64,000 nucleotides of DNA from Apus apus (GCF_020740795.1 NC_067312.1:53277905-53341904), one strand, 5' to 3'; counted from the stretch's first letter, positions 47,400 through 59,499 are shown. Translations and numbers: made by a program. Notes: a model not told the origin generated them from the letters alone.

Positions 47400-47632
47400 T
47401 GAGTGTTGACATAAATCAGGACACCGCTTGTCATGTGCTCGGTGTGTGATTGGCTGCATCCTGGGAACCCAAGGACCGTGTATGTGCCAAGGGGCAGGTG
47501 TGAGTGCTGTTTACACTCTGCACTCCGCTTGCTTGTTCTCAGTTCCCCCTGTAAAAGTTTATGAGGGAGCATTTTCCCAAAATAAACAATTCCATTGCTT
47601 CTCACCCTGGAGTCTGAGTCTTAATGCACCAC
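47400..47632 (+). repeat. Possible LTR fragment, copy B
   Basis: The counterpart of 15180-15412 with the same GATTGGCT, AATAAA and terminal ACCACA. Its nature is equally uncertain. Confidence 0.35.
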
Positions 47633-47885
47633 AGTTTGGAATCTTTTGGTTTGGTGAGCTGTGTGCTCAATCAACCAGTCCCTGCTGCAAGCCCAAACTG
47701 TCTGGATCTTTTCAGCAACATTGTCCCAAAAACACTGGGCGTGCAAAGTCCAATCCATACACATGGAGACAAGCTACCAAGTTCATTACAATCCTGTGCA
47801 GGATTGTGTGTTAGCAGGCTCAAGCCAAGAAACTAGCTCACCATAGGAGGAAAAGGCAAGCTGGGCTGTCCATCACCTCCCACAG

Positions 47886-48440
47886 GCACCCAACTGTTGA
47901 GTCCTCTGTGCAAAGGGGCACCAGGGAGGCCCACCAGCTGCTGGACCTGGGGGAGACTTGTGCTGCCAGGGGCTGGGAGGCCAGCTCCACAGCTGTCCTT
48001 GGCCCCTCTGCCTCCCGAGAAGGGTCTTCTGCCTCCAGCCCAGCCCCCTCAGGCAGCCCTGCCAGATGCCTTGAAGAGGAGCCCCAGTACCTCAGCTGCT
48101 GGTCTTTGTGGGAGACCCAGAAGCCCCTGTAAGACCCCCATTCCCACCACAGGGAGCAGGAAGAGCTGCAGGAGGATCCAGGGCAAGCTGGGCTGGGTCC
48201 CTCCTCTTCCAGCTGGGGCAGGAACCACTCCCCTTGGGGGTGACAGCCCCAAAGAGGGAGGCTGGCAGCTGCCATGACTCTTCCCAGTCCCCCAAGAGGA
48301 CACCCCACCAGCAGCACTAGATCCAGGCCTCAGGACCTGCCAATACCAGGGCTGGGCCAGCAGCTGGGGCACCAGTCAGCCCACAAGTTCATCAGCAAAA
48401 GGCTGTCAGTAACCTAGATCTACCAAAGAAAATAAATGCT
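47886..48440 (+). other. Possible terminal exon of an unrecognised gene
   Basis: After CCACAG at 47885, a frame is open to a TAA at 48130-48132; it is rich in Ser, Ala, Gly and Glu and ends in WETQKPL. An AATAAA lies at 48430-48435. This could be a last coding exon with its 3' UTR, but no upstream exon or domain was recognised, and the minus strand is also open here. Confidence 0.25.
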
Positions 48441-48731
48441 TGTTTCGTTAAGTGCCTTCACTTTTGTATATAGCTGGCTTTATCAAAAATGGCCAGTGGC
48501 CATGTCTGAGTCAAAAGCTCAGTCAAACTGAACTCTTCTTCCTCTTGCTTAAAAGATCCTTGCAGGTACAATCTTTGTTTTCATTAACTTGCCGAAGAGC
48601 CACCATGGTTTCTCAGGAGTCAAACATATGTAAACAGAAACACTTTGGACCATAACCAGCAGCTTGGCTTGGAAGTTTCCATCATTAGTGAAAGGACGTG
48701 AGCAAAAAACAGAAAGTAAGTCAAGTGGGAA
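48441..48731. other. Flank left of the provirus, nothing recognised
   Basis: Ordinary AT-rich DNA ending in the target-site copy GGAA (48728-48731). Confidence 0.5.
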
Positions 48732-49177
48732 TGTTATAAATTAGCTCCAGAATAAATCAAGGAAACCGCCAGAGCTAAGTATTATAACTTTATTAAGTAG
48801 GCGAACAAGAAGCAAAACAGCACTGGGCAGCTGGGGAGTCTCTGCTCCGCCAATGGTGCGCAAACCTCAATCCGTTTCACAGTCCTTTATAGTCTTTTTA
48901 CTTCCGCCTGCCACGTCATCTTCTTCAGTATTCTGCGCTTGCGCAAACTATTGCCGAGACCCCTCTTCTTGCCTCCTGATGGTCGAAGGGATGAAGGCCT
49001 GTGCTCTTCCTCATTGCCCTGAAACGCACTTTCACAGAGACAGAGTTACACAACCCCCGAATATGCATCCTCAACATGTTTCCTCTTAAGCAAACTAGCA
49101 CGAGATTAACTGTCCCATATTGTTACAGGAACATTCCACTCTTAATAATGAACAAATACCATATTATATCCATTACA
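48732..49177 (-). repeat. Provirus 3' LTR
   Basis: 446 bases. On the minus strand a TATAAA lies at 48886-48891 and AATAAA at 48789-48794, giving a normal promoter-to-polyadenylation order. The adjoining internal DNA (49179-49192 on the plus strand) is a purine-rich tract on the minus strand, as expected for the polypurine tract. Confidence 0.93.
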
Positions 49178-49197
49178 ATCCCTCCTTTTTCTTCTCG

Positions 49198-51051
49198 TTA
49201 CTTATTTTGTTCATTAAGTCGCTGTAATTCTCGACCACTGAGAACCAGAGTTTCGGTTATTCCCTCCCCATCAGATAAGGGTTCATATTTGTCACAAATA
49301 AGCATCAAGTGCGCTGCCTCTAAACGGCTTTTTACAATAGCAATCCGCTTGTTAAATATACATGGCCCAAAAGTTAGTCCCAATACCAATAATATAACTG
49401 GTCCCGCTATTGTTGACAAAAGTGTAGTAAGCCAAGGTGAATAATTGAACCAAGATTCATACCAATTTTGTTGAGCTTTTCGTTCCCTTTTTCTTTTTTC
49501 TAGTCCCTCTCGCAGCTTGGTCATAGTATCTCTTGCTACACCAGTATGGTCTGCATATACACAACATTCTTCCTTTAAATCTTCACACAATCCACCCTGC
49601 TGTAAAAACATTAGATCTAGCCCCCTTCTATTCTGTAACATCACTTCCGAAAGTGATCTTACTGATTTTTCCAATGCAGTAATTGACTGCTCAATTTGAG
49701 TTAAGTCCTCATCCACAGCTATCCATAGGGAAGTGAACTCTTGACTTTGTTTAACCAATGATGTCACTCCCATGCCAACCCCTGCGCCTCCCAGTATCAT
49801 TAGGGTGGCTAGGGTTAGGGCTGTAAGTGGTTCTCTTTTATCTAGGTGATGGTCGGGGGTGGTATGTTGTTCATACATATAGCTCTCAGGGTGGTATAGG
49901 ATCTTGGGTACAATTATTACCTGTACACAGAAACCATGTAAACTATTAAAAAGTTTTAGTGACAAACAAGGAGTTACCCCAGTAGAGGAGTAGACCCATT
50001 TGGTATTCTTTGCAGGCAGTAACCATTCAGCCAGTGGCTTTCTATTTGAGGGGATCGTGGCATTACACAGGTGTTTTTTATTGGGAGGAACGTTCCCAAA
50101 GCACCGCCCTTGCCCGGTTACTTGAGCTAAGGTAATTCCCTGGTTTTGGTTAATGTCTTTTCTCCACAGACATTGTGGAGGATTTGTCTTATTACCTCGT
50201 TTGGGGTTAGCTGTAATTCCAAGGGCCTCATAAAAGGGTGGACGAATATTATAGCACAGCCAGCAGTGTTTGGTCAAGTTTGGATGAGCAGCATTCAGGA
50301 CATGATAACTGGCTTGCACCAATTTCCAAAAAGAATTGCCCCCAAATTCTTGAGTATTAATTGTTGCAGTTGTGCTATTTTTGGTATCTGTCTCATTAAA
50401 CTTTTCTGTATCTGTTGAGAGAGATATTTCTTCTGCTAATACCCCATTTGGTCCCACCAAATCAGGGTCATTGGGAATTATATCTTTCTTTATATATATG
50501 AACCCCCCTCTATCAGTTCCAGATTCCCAGTAGCGTATTCCCCAAGTTTTTCCCAGTAGCCATCCCTCATCAAGGGGTTGTTGTATAGTTAATTCTAGGT
50601 GACTACAATTTCCGGGATCTGTAATCCCTCCACATTGATCATGCTGTGGAGGCTTACATCCCTGAGGGCCCCATTTAACCATTAGATATTTGTCTGGCCC
50701 TGTTCCCGGGCTCCAATCGGAGGTGATTGTTTCACACCCCCAATAAGCATAATAATATTGGCTGGGAGCGTTACAATATGTTCTTCCTGAGTTAGAACTC
50801 GGACACAGATAATGCCCCTTAAGATTTAGACAGGGTTTTATGGGGGCTAACTCACATAACTGTGTTTTGAACACTGGTGCTCCAGGAGTAGTGACAGTTT
50901 GAATTACATAATGGTCCTCCCATCTGTTCAGTGTCCATTTAAAGGGTTGGTGGGAATACCCATATGTATTTGCAAGATTCAGTAAAAGCAGTATAGTTAT
51001 TTTCTGTGCATACTGTAAGGGGTGGAATTCTGGCCTTATTTCAATATTTGG
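49198..51051 (-). pseudogene. env: Provirus env, long open frame without ATG
   Basis: The frame is open from 51051 to its stop at 49198 (617 codons). No ATG was found in the N-terminal part; the first alternative start, GTG at 50874, leaves 558 codons. Near the N-terminus a Leu-rich stretch resembles a signal peptide. The surface part contains a CWLC motif, the isomerase-type motif of gammaretroviral SU. The SU/TM boundary reads LDKREP, a weak furin-type site. A hydrophobic Gly-rich fusion-peptide-like segment, a CX6CC motif, a membrane span and a tail of about 60 residues follow. All fit a gamma-type envelope of normal length. Confidence 0.85.
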
Positions 51052-51428
51052 TCATTTTAATATTTTTCTTCCTAGGTATATGCCCATATCGTGGCTGTTA
51101 GTGGTCCTGGTATCATGATCAATGTTACCAGTCCAATATTTTAACCCACTCTTGCCTGTGAGAGTCTGTCCTCCACCGTTCAGTGCTTCTGTGCCTTGCT
51201 GGTCGACTCGGGTGCTTCGAGCCACAAGGGATATCATCTTCTCGGCAGCAGGAGCATTCTTCAGGAGGCCCATTGTGCTGTTTATTGACCGATATGTCCA
51301 GGCCTACAGCACAGGATGGGCAATACCCTTTGAATGGCCAAATGGATATTATCCAATTAAAAGTTTGTCTAACAATAGGCCTACCACCATTTACAGTGTG
51401 TTACGCATGTCTGAATAACGGTATACAC

Positions 51429-54400
51429 TTAAGCTTTTCTTAGTGTCAGTTTCAGGTCCCCAGGAGAGTCAACGATTTTCCAGGTGTCCTCTTGTATTGG
51501 TCCTTTTACCCGACTGGAGTGTGTCCACCCTTTTTCCGCCATTCTGATCACAGTCTCTGTGGTGAGTAAAACAACATAGGGCCCCTCCCAGCGTGGTGTC
51601 AAAGGAGACTCTTTCCAAGTTTTAATTAATACCTTATCTCCAGGCTGCATTTTATGGACTGCGATGTCCAATGGAGGTCTCTGGACTACCAGTCCTTTAG
51701 CTTGTAATTCTTTTCTCCGTGCCATTAGTTGGATTAGGTACGGTTTAATTTGTGACTCTTGAAGCTGGGGGTGATCAGGTGGGGCTTCCAGATCATAGGG
51801 CATCCCGTAAAGCATTTCAAAAGGGGAGATACCCACATCTGTCCTTGGTTGTGTCCTTATATTGAGTAAGGCTAGAGGGAGGCATTTTATCCAGGACATT
51901 TTGGTTTCCAGCATGAGTTTTGTCAGTTGCTTATTTCCCCATTCATTCTTTCCACCCTTCCAGAACTTTGGGGATGCCAGGGGGTATGGTATTCCCATCG
52001 CATACCCAAAGCTTGTAGGGTCTCCTTTACAATCTTAGAAACAAAATGAGGACCTCGGTCTGAGTCTATTGACTCTATTATTCCATATCTGGGAATTATA
52101 TTTTCTAATAAAATTTTCACTACGGTTTGAGCAGTGGCCCTAGCCGTTGGGAAGGCTTCCACAAAGTGGGTGAGATGATCTATTATTACTAATAGATACT
52201 TATACCTTCCCACCTTTGGGAGCTCTGTGAAGTCCAATTGAATTTTAGCAAATGGTCTATGAGCCAATTCTCTACCTCCTAATACCCTTTCCCATACTTG
52301 GTGTTTATTTATTTTCTTACAGACCATACAATCATTAACTATTCTCTTTGCTATATTATATATGCCGACACACATACATTTAATAGCAAACTGGTCTACT
52401 AATGCTTGAGTTCCCCAATGAGTATTTTCGTGAAACTTTTGTAAGATTTTCAAGGCCAATGGTTTTGGAAGAACTTCCCTGCCATCTGGGAGCCTCCATT
52501 TTCCCTCTTTGGTTTCTTTTATTCCCATTTGAATAATTTTATCTTTTTCCTGTACTGTAAAACTTAAGAGGGTGTGAATTTTTCCATGAAGGAAGCAATG
52601 ACCATATTTTGGATTTTCTCCCTCATAAATCAAGCATCTACAGGGAACTACATCTATTCCAAATTCCTTCCAGCACTCATAATATGGAAAATCCTCCAGA
52701 TGTTGTCCACAATTTGGACAATCCTTTCGCGCCTCTTCGGTAACTATCAATAATGCTGCCCTTTTTGCCTCTTGATCTGCCAGATTGTTCCCTCTTACCT
52801 GCGGGTTTAACCGCTTTTGGTGCCCTTTTACATGTACAACTGCAATCTCTTTAGGGCCTCTAATAGCCTGTAAAATCTGAGCTATCAGTTCCTGATGTAT
52901 TAATCCTTTTCCTTGAGAATTAATCATGCCTCATTCTTCCCATATTTTTCCAAAGGTATGCATGACTCCAAATGCATATTTAGAGTCAGTATATATAGTG
53001 CCTACCTTATTTTTTAACCATAATAATGCCCTTAATATTGCATATAATTCACAGGCTTGGGCCGACCAACCCGGGCTTAAAGGGCCCGATTCTAACACTT
53101 TAAACGTTCTCCCATCAATAAGAGCATATCCTGATTTCCTTTTTCCCTCCACAACTCTAGATGATCCATCTACATATAGTCTATCTCCAATTGGTAATTC
53201 TTCTTCTTCTAGGTCCGACTGAAGCTTTGTTTGTTCCTCGATAACACGGAGGCAGTTATGTTCTAGTTCCCCACTAGGTTCTCCATAGAGAAACTGGGCC
53301 GGATTTTGTAGCAAAGTGGTTTCCAAAGTCAGTTTTGGGGAGGAAATTAGGATGCCTTCATATTTTAATAGTCTGGCATCGGTTATCCATTTTTCAGCCT
53401 TTTGTTGCAAAACTCCTCTTATATTGTGGGCAGACAGTACTTTAATTTCCCCTCCAAATGTGATCTTTTGAGCTTCTTCAGTTAATAATGTGGCTGCTAC
53501 CACCGCTTGCAGGCAAGTAGGCCAACCTCGGCTCACGGGGTCCAATAATTTAGAAAGATATGCTACAGGCTTTTTGCTGCCCGCCCAGTCCTGTGCCAAA
53601 ACTCTATATGCTGTACCCTCCGTGCAATTTATAAATAAAAAGAATGGCCTCCTTATGTCTGGAGGCTAAGAACCGGAGGGTTTATTTATTCACTTTTTAG
53701 GGTTTTTAGTTGCTTTTCATCCTCTTTTGTCCATTTTAGCAATCCATCCTTAGATAATTTAGCATATAAAAATTTTACTTTTCCACTATAGTCTTCAATC
53801 CATTGTCTACAATAGCCGGTTAATCCTAACAGTTGCCGTATCTGTCTTTTGTTTTTTGGGGGGTGGCATTGCCAATATACCGTTAACTCTTTCAGGATCC
53901 AACATTTTGGTTTCTTTGCTTAGCCTGTGTCCCAGATATTTGACCTCTTGTTCGACAAATTGTAATTTAGACTTCGACACTTTTAATCCTTGTAGACTTA
54001 AAAAATTCAGCAATTTTATGCTAGCTTGTCTTACGGCCTCTTCATCTTTTCCTGCTAATAACAAGTCATCCACATATTGGACTAGCGTTATCTCTTTATT
54101 TCTCTCATAATCTTGTAATATTTGTTCTAATGCCTGCCCAAATAGATTGGGAGATTCGGTAAAGCCTTGGGGAAGTACCGTCCACCGTAGCTGCTGCTTT
54201 CGGTGCGTGTCCGAGTCTTCCATTCAAAGGCAAAGTAATCTCTACTGCTTTTTTTAAGGGGACATGCCCAAAAGGCATCCTTTAGGTCTATTACACTATA
54301 CCACTCATCTTCTGGACCCAACTGACTTAGTAAGGTATGTGGATTTGCTACCACGGGAAACCGAGTTACAGTTCTTCTATTTATTTCTCGGAGATCGTGG

Positions 54401-55041
54401 ACTAACCTATATTTTCCATCTTTCTTTTTTACAGGCAAAATTGGAGTGTTGAAAGGGGACATGCAAGGTTCTAATAATCCTTGCTGTAATAATCGTTGAA
54501 TTTCAGGTTTTAATCCCTGTCTACCTTCCTCTGATAATGGATATTGTTTTATTCTGACCGGTATTTCTGGGTTTGTTAAAGTTACTTCGAGGGGTCTAAT
54601 ATTCAATCTTCCTACACTATCGGGGGTATACCAAACTTCGGGGTTTATATTTTGTTCATCCTCAGCACTTAAAAGGCATAATTTGATCTTTAATTCCTTT
54701 CCAACTACCTCTAAATTAACTCCCAATTCAATAATTAAATCTCTCCCCAATAAGTTATATTCTGCCTCTGGTACTAAAAGTAGAGATCCCACTCCGATTT
54801 TAGATTCTGATTCGATTAATACTTCTTTTATGACAGGGACCCCAAAGGGTTCCCCTTTTGCCCCAATTACTTGTACTTTGTCTGAGGATATTTTGCATCC
54901 CAGAGGCAAATGTTGAACAGTCGATCTTTCTGCCCCTGAGTCTACGAGGAATTCAATTTCCTCCTGCTGGGGACCTACTTTCAATTTTATCAAGGGCTCA
55001 GTCTTCTTACGGGTCCCCAGCAGATAGAGCCCCTGACACCC
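51429..55041 (-). pseudogene. pol: Provirus pro-pol, broken
   Basis: Pro-pol follows gag in the same frame after an amber codon. Protease has DSGAERS and LLGRDL; RT has VLPQGF and YVDD; RNase H has LYVDGSS, YTDSKYAF and NNLADQEA; integrase has the His-Cys domain, then Asp in QLDFTELP, Asp in SDRGPHF and Glu in GRVERMN, and a WEGPY C-terminal block. Breaks seen: a frameshift near 54180-54223 in RT, disrupted sequence with stops at about 53600-53840, a TGA at 52931-52933 between RNase H parts, and a frameshift near 51925-51998 in integrase. It cannot yield a complete polyprotein. Confidence 0.9.
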
Positions 55042-56526
55042 CTAGTCTTCCTTAAACACTTTCTCATCCTCTGTCCTTCTACAATCCCATTTCATGTGTC
55101 CCTTTTTGTTGCAGTAGAAACAAACTACTTCCCTCATTTCCTGCTTAATGATTTTTCCTTCTCCTTCAGGTCTTTGACGCGGTGGTCATGACCCCCTTCT
55201 ATATTCACTCACTCTCTGCCCTTCCCGGACTGCGGCCACCATCATTCTTGCCTGCTTCCTATCTTTTTCATCTTCCCTTCGCACATAAACTTTCTGTGCC
55301 TCTCTCAGTACTTCATCCAAGCCCCGATCCTGCCAGTCTTCTATCTTTTCTAACTTCTTTCTGATATCCATCCATGATTTCGCTACAAACTGCGTTTTTA
55401 ATAGAGCCTCTCCAACTGGGGTCCCAGGATCTAACCCCGAATATAATTGTAGGCTCTTGCGCAGTCTTTCTAGCCATTCTGTAGGGGTTTCATCTTTCTT
55501 TTGTTGTTTGTTGAAGGCTTTATTAATGTTCTGCCCTCTTGGGACTGATTCCCTTATCCCCTGAATTATGATACTTCTTAAATCCTGCATCTGGCCCCTG
55601 TGTACAGGGTCTTGATTATTCCAATCGGGTCTTTGAAGAGGCCACTTAATATCTGCTGCAGGTCCTTGCTGGTGTTGCTGGTCCCAAATTCTCATCCCTG
55701 CTCTTCTAACCATCCCTCTTTCTTCTGAAGTAAAGAAAATTCCCAATATAGACTGCATCTCATCCCAGGTATATACGTTGGGTCCCAAAAATTGGTCCAC
55801 CCGTTCTGCCACTCCCAGGGGGTCTTCTAACAGATTTCCCATTTCTTTTTTAAAGTCTTGGACATCCCCCGAATTAAGGGGCACTGCTACATATCCCATC
55901 CCAGGCTGTGGTCCCCCCATTGCTCTTTCTCTTAATGGATACAGCCCTCCCCCGCCCCCCGTTTGCTGCCTCCCTGTTTGGCTTCTTGTCACAGGTCCCT
56001 GAACATGTAGTTCAGAATCACTATCTGACTCTTCTGATTGCTGTGATACCGAGGGAAGTGGCTGGGGGGGCTGAGGGACCGGAGGGGGTGGAGGTGGTAT
56101 ATAAGGAGGGGGTGCAATTGGAATTTCAGAGTCCTGTGTCCTTTTTTTTCTACCTCCCCCTCCTTTTTCTTTTAGGGGATATAAGTTAACACGGGTTTCA
56201 GAACCTATCCATAAGTGGGCATACTCTCTCTCTTCCAGGCTCAAAGGTTCCTTAGAATTTACATAGATGTTTAAATCCTGGCAAACCCAGTCTTCAAATG
56301 ACCCAAACATGGGCCAGTAGAGGTGATCGCCTCTAATTTGCTTGCCACCCCAAACTTCCATACAATAATGTATCATTTTTACTTTATCCTTACCCTGCCT
56401 AGAGGGGTAATCATCCCAATATTTAATCATCAAACCTAATGGACTGTCAGGCGGTATGTGGGGTAACCTAACATTAGGCATTGCCCCTCCCATGGGATCA
56501 GAAGGCTTACTTTTCTTCTGTCCCAT
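55042..56526 (-). pseudogene. gag: Provirus gag, with one internal nonsense codon
   Basis: The start was set at 56526 because the frame from there begins MGQKKSKP, with the Gly-2 myristoylation signal usual for gag. A PPPY late-domain motif lies in a Pro-rich linker near residue 140, then a capsid region, and one Cys-His knuckle near 55090 that fits a single-knuckle nucleocapsid. A TGA at 55186-55188 stops the frame after 446 codons, before the knuckle; the context suggests CpG decay of an Arg codon. The natural gag end is the amber codon at 55042-55044, followed by a G-rich context like that of gammaretroviral readthrough. Confidence 0.88.
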
Positions 56527-56888
56527 CTTCCGGAGTGCCTTCACTCACACGCACACAGAGTCCTCCCGTTTGTGGCCCAGTCCCTCGTGAGAAAATGGGA
56601 ACCACACTACTAGGGAGCCCGCACTTGCTTCGTCCTCAATGGACGTCTCACACAGGCACACTCCGGGATACCCAACCCCAACCGAACGGATCACTGGCCT
56701 ATACTTACTCACTCCTGAGTCTTCATTCGGATCTTTGTGCACAAAGTTTCTGGGGTTGCTGGCTTTTATTTGCTTGCTGCTCAATTTCGAGTTCGTCGGT
56801 GAAGGATTTTAAATGAGAATGTTCCTGTTGGGGGCCACTTATACAGCGGGGCACCTCCCCCGTAGGATTTCTCAGAAAAATTGCCTTC

Positions 56889-56906
56889 ATCCAAGTCACA
56901 GCACCG
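56889..56906 (-). other. Primer-binding site, tRNA-His-like
   Basis: On the minus strand, four bases after the 5' LTR, CGGTGCTGTGACTTGGAT differs at three of 18 positions from the complement of the tRNA-His 3' end as I know it. The offset from the LTR is slightly larger than usual. Confidence 0.55.
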
Positions 56907-56910
56907 AATT

Positions 56911-57356
56911 TGTTATAAATTAGCTCCGGAATAAATCAAGGAAACTGCCAGAGCTAAGTATTATAACTTTATTAAGTAAGCGAACAAGAAGCAAAACAGC
57001 ACTGGGCGGCTGGGGAGTCTCTGCTCCGCCAATGGCGCGCAAACCTCAATCTGTTTCACAGTCCTTTATAGTCTTTTTACTTCCGCCTGCCACGTCATCT
57101 TCTTCAGTATTCTGTCCTTGCGCGAACTATTGCCGAGACCCCTCTTCTTGCCTCCTGATGGTCGAAGGGATGAAGGCCTGTGCTCTTCCTCATTGCCCTG
57201 AAACGCACTTTCACAGAGACAGAGTTACACAACCCCCGAATATGCATCCTCAACATGTTTCCTCTTAACCAAACTAGCATGAGGTTAACTGTCCCATATT
57301 GTTACAGGAACATTCCACTCTTAATAATGAACAAATACCATATTATATCCATTACA
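56911..57356 (-). repeat. Provirus 5' LTR
   Basis: 446 bases, the same length as the 3' LTR and differing at 12 positions. The promoter TATAAA maps to 57065-57070 and the polyadenylation AATAAA to 56968-56973 on the plus strand. Confidence 0.93.
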
Positions 57357-57360
57357 GGAA

Positions 57361-58240
57361 TACTTACTGGCTCAAAGCAGCATGAAGTTAAGTTTGCTCT
57401 GGGCACCCAAGTATCTGTGGCAGTGTGCTGCTTAGCTATACACCACATCAAATGCAGCTTCAAAAACTACTGGGACAAGTGTTGTTCAGGTAGTTTGAAA
57501 GTCACACTGAGAATAATGCTTTCAAAGGCACTGGGTACCCAGCAAGCTTGAGTTCAGATTGCTTGCGGAATGCTAAGGCCCTTGCAAAATCAAGAACAGC
57601 TGCAGAGCTTCTATCTGTTTAAAATGAGATGAGGGTACTCTTGGAAGAGCAGTCACTTTCAACAGATCATTATTCCACTACCATCTAGTGTCCTAAAACT
57701 AAATCAATGCTTGATGAGGTTCTGGCCACATCCAGCTATTAAACATCCCAATATTTTGTTTGTTTTTACACAAGTACCACGTCTTCCTTTTCAAAAAGAC
57801 AAAAAAAATGCCTCTTCTCTCAGATTCCCTGTATTAATGCAAGGCTCAGTTTTACTAAGAGCAAACTGCATATGGCATCTGTGCTGTCATCAAACTAGGA
57901 ATGCTTAGTTCAAGATTTACTGAGTACCTTAGTGTCTGATTTTGGACATAACTACCTGGCAGTGAAAGAGAAAGCTGAGATCTTTCAGGTGGTTCAGTGC
58001 CTAGATGTGTATCTGCTATGTAGTAACATATAAACAGACACCAGAAAATTATGCCCTAAGTGTTCAGACTTTTCTATTATTAGTTGCATGTGTAGGCTGG
58101 AACTCTTTTCTGAAAGCCAGTGTGTTTCAGATAAGACTTTCTTGAAGTGATTCTGTCCTTCTGCCTTTAATCCTCTGACTACATGCGGAAACTGAGTGGA
58201 GAAAAGCAGCCATTTTAATCCAGAATTCCTAAGAGAATTA
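57361..58240. other. Flank right of the provirus, nothing recognised
   Basis: AT-rich, apparently unique DNA. A minus-strand frame covers 57994-58250 and continues to 58368, but it shows no domain. No firm gene call is possible. Confidence 0.45.
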
Positions 58241-58261
58241 AAAAAGATCAAGCCCTGGTGC

Positions 58262-58480
58262 CTCCCGAGGGGAGTCTCTTGCCCCTCTGCCCAGCCCATC
58301 AGGGGGGTCCCAGCAGCCCTGCCCCTCACCCCCCTCCATTCCTGCAAATGGAGAGCAAGAAGAGCCACTGGAGGACCCAGAAGAAGCTGTGCCTGGTCCC
58401 TCTGCTCCCAGCCAGGACAACAAAGTGTGGGAGAGTTTTGTTAGCAGGGTGTTGCAGTCTGACTTCAACCCGGGCTAGAA
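58262..58480 (+). other. Possible terminal coding segment, unrecognised
   Basis: A plus-strand frame rich in Pro, Ser and Glu ends with NKVWESFVSRVLQSDFNPG and a TAG near 58478. It has a natural-looking acidic, Pro-rich composition and no internal stop, but no clear splice acceptor precedes it and no family is recognised. CR1 sequence starts directly after it. Confidence 0.25.
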
Positions 58481-58504
58481 AACTCGAGTTGAATCACAGA
58501 TTGC

Positions 58505-58945
58505 CCCTTCTCTTCTCCTCGATTAGAGGAGGGATAGCCCCACATTGGCTGGTTTTACTTTCCCAGTATGGAACATGGCAATAAGGTCTCCCCGAAGCCT
58601 TCTTTTCTCAAGGCTGAACAAGCCCAGTTTTCTCAGCATCTCCTCATATGGCAGGTCCTCCAGTTCTCTGATCATCCCTACGGCCCTTCTCTGGACTCTC
58701 TCTGTCTTGTCCCCACCCTTTTTGTAGAGCAGGGACCAAAACTGAACACAATACTCCAGGTGTGGTCTGACAAGCGCCAAGTAGAGTGGGATGACGATTT
58801 TGTTATCTCTGTTGGTGATGCCCTTGTTGATGCAGCCCAGCATCCTATTGGCTTTCTTTGCTGCTGCAGTGCACTGTTTACTCATGTTGAGCCTGTTAGC
58901 CACCAAGACTCCCAGCTCCTTTTCCACAGGTGGTGGGGAACAGCG
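58505..58945 (-). mobile_element. CR1 LINE fragment, minus strand
   Basis: On the minus strand the frame carries [28 protein letters not shown] and LGLFSLEKRRLRGDL, the C-terminal part of CR1 ORF2. Both the 5' part and the usual 3' tail are missing. It is closer to the general CR1 pattern than the copies at 11.6 and 43.8 kb and is a separate insertion. Confidence 0.9.
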
Positions 58946-59287
58946 TTTCTCCCCAAAAAATGATTGAGAAAGAAGGCCAGCAGGTTGTATGGACACAAAA
59001 AAACTACTCCCTGCTTCTCTGGTCCTCAAGGGCAGAGACAAGGACAAAAACTAGTGGTAATACTGCCAGTAATTGTCTACTGACAAGATTAATTTAGATG
59101 GACACTCAAACTTTAGACAATGTAATTGCTTATTTAAAACAGCAAAAATAAAGAATTTCTAATAGGTATACATAAAATCTTTGCAGAAAAAAACCCACCG
59201 AAACACAGAATTAATCCAAAAAAAGGTTGTTACTGAAAGTATAAGCCCACAAGTCCAAGAGAGCATTAGCATCAGTGGGAATCTCTC

Positions 59288-59495
59288 ACCGACTCCCTAG
59301 TGATGGAATTAGGTGAGTTCTTTTGATGGTTTGCCACCATCTTCCAGCCAGGTGTTCTCTCCAGGGGAACACATCTGAGCTCAGCTCCAGGAAGCATTAC
59401 TTCTCCTTCAACAGGGTAAAAAGGACAGTTGCCCCAACAGGCCTCCATGTCGTTTTTAAACTCTAGTAACAAGGAAGAAGAGCAGATCATGGAGC
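59288..59495 (-). other. Candidate coding exon, minus strand
   Basis: The segment is preceded on the minus strand by TTATCTTAACAG and followed by GTGAGAG. Only one of three frames is open through its 208 bases. It encodes an ordinary-looking stretch including LLLEFKNDMEACWG, with no known domain. It may belong with the candidate exons at 61.9-62.2 kb. Confidence 0.3.
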
Positions 59496-59499
59496 CTGT

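Larger units (their letters stand above)
48732..57356 (-). mobile_element. Full-length gammaretroviral provirus (endogenous), minus strand
   Basis: Two 446-base LTRs (48732-49177 and 56911-57356), each bounded by TG and CA on the minus strand, enclose gag, pro-pol and env in order. The insertion is flanked by a 4-base direct repeat GGAA (48728-48731 and 57357-57360), the gammaretroviral size. The LTRs differ at 12 positions, about 2.7 percent. The primer site and polypurine tract are recognisable. Gag carries a nonsense codon, pol carries frameshifts and a nonsense codon, and env is open but has no ATG, so the element is defective as seen. Confidence 0.95.
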
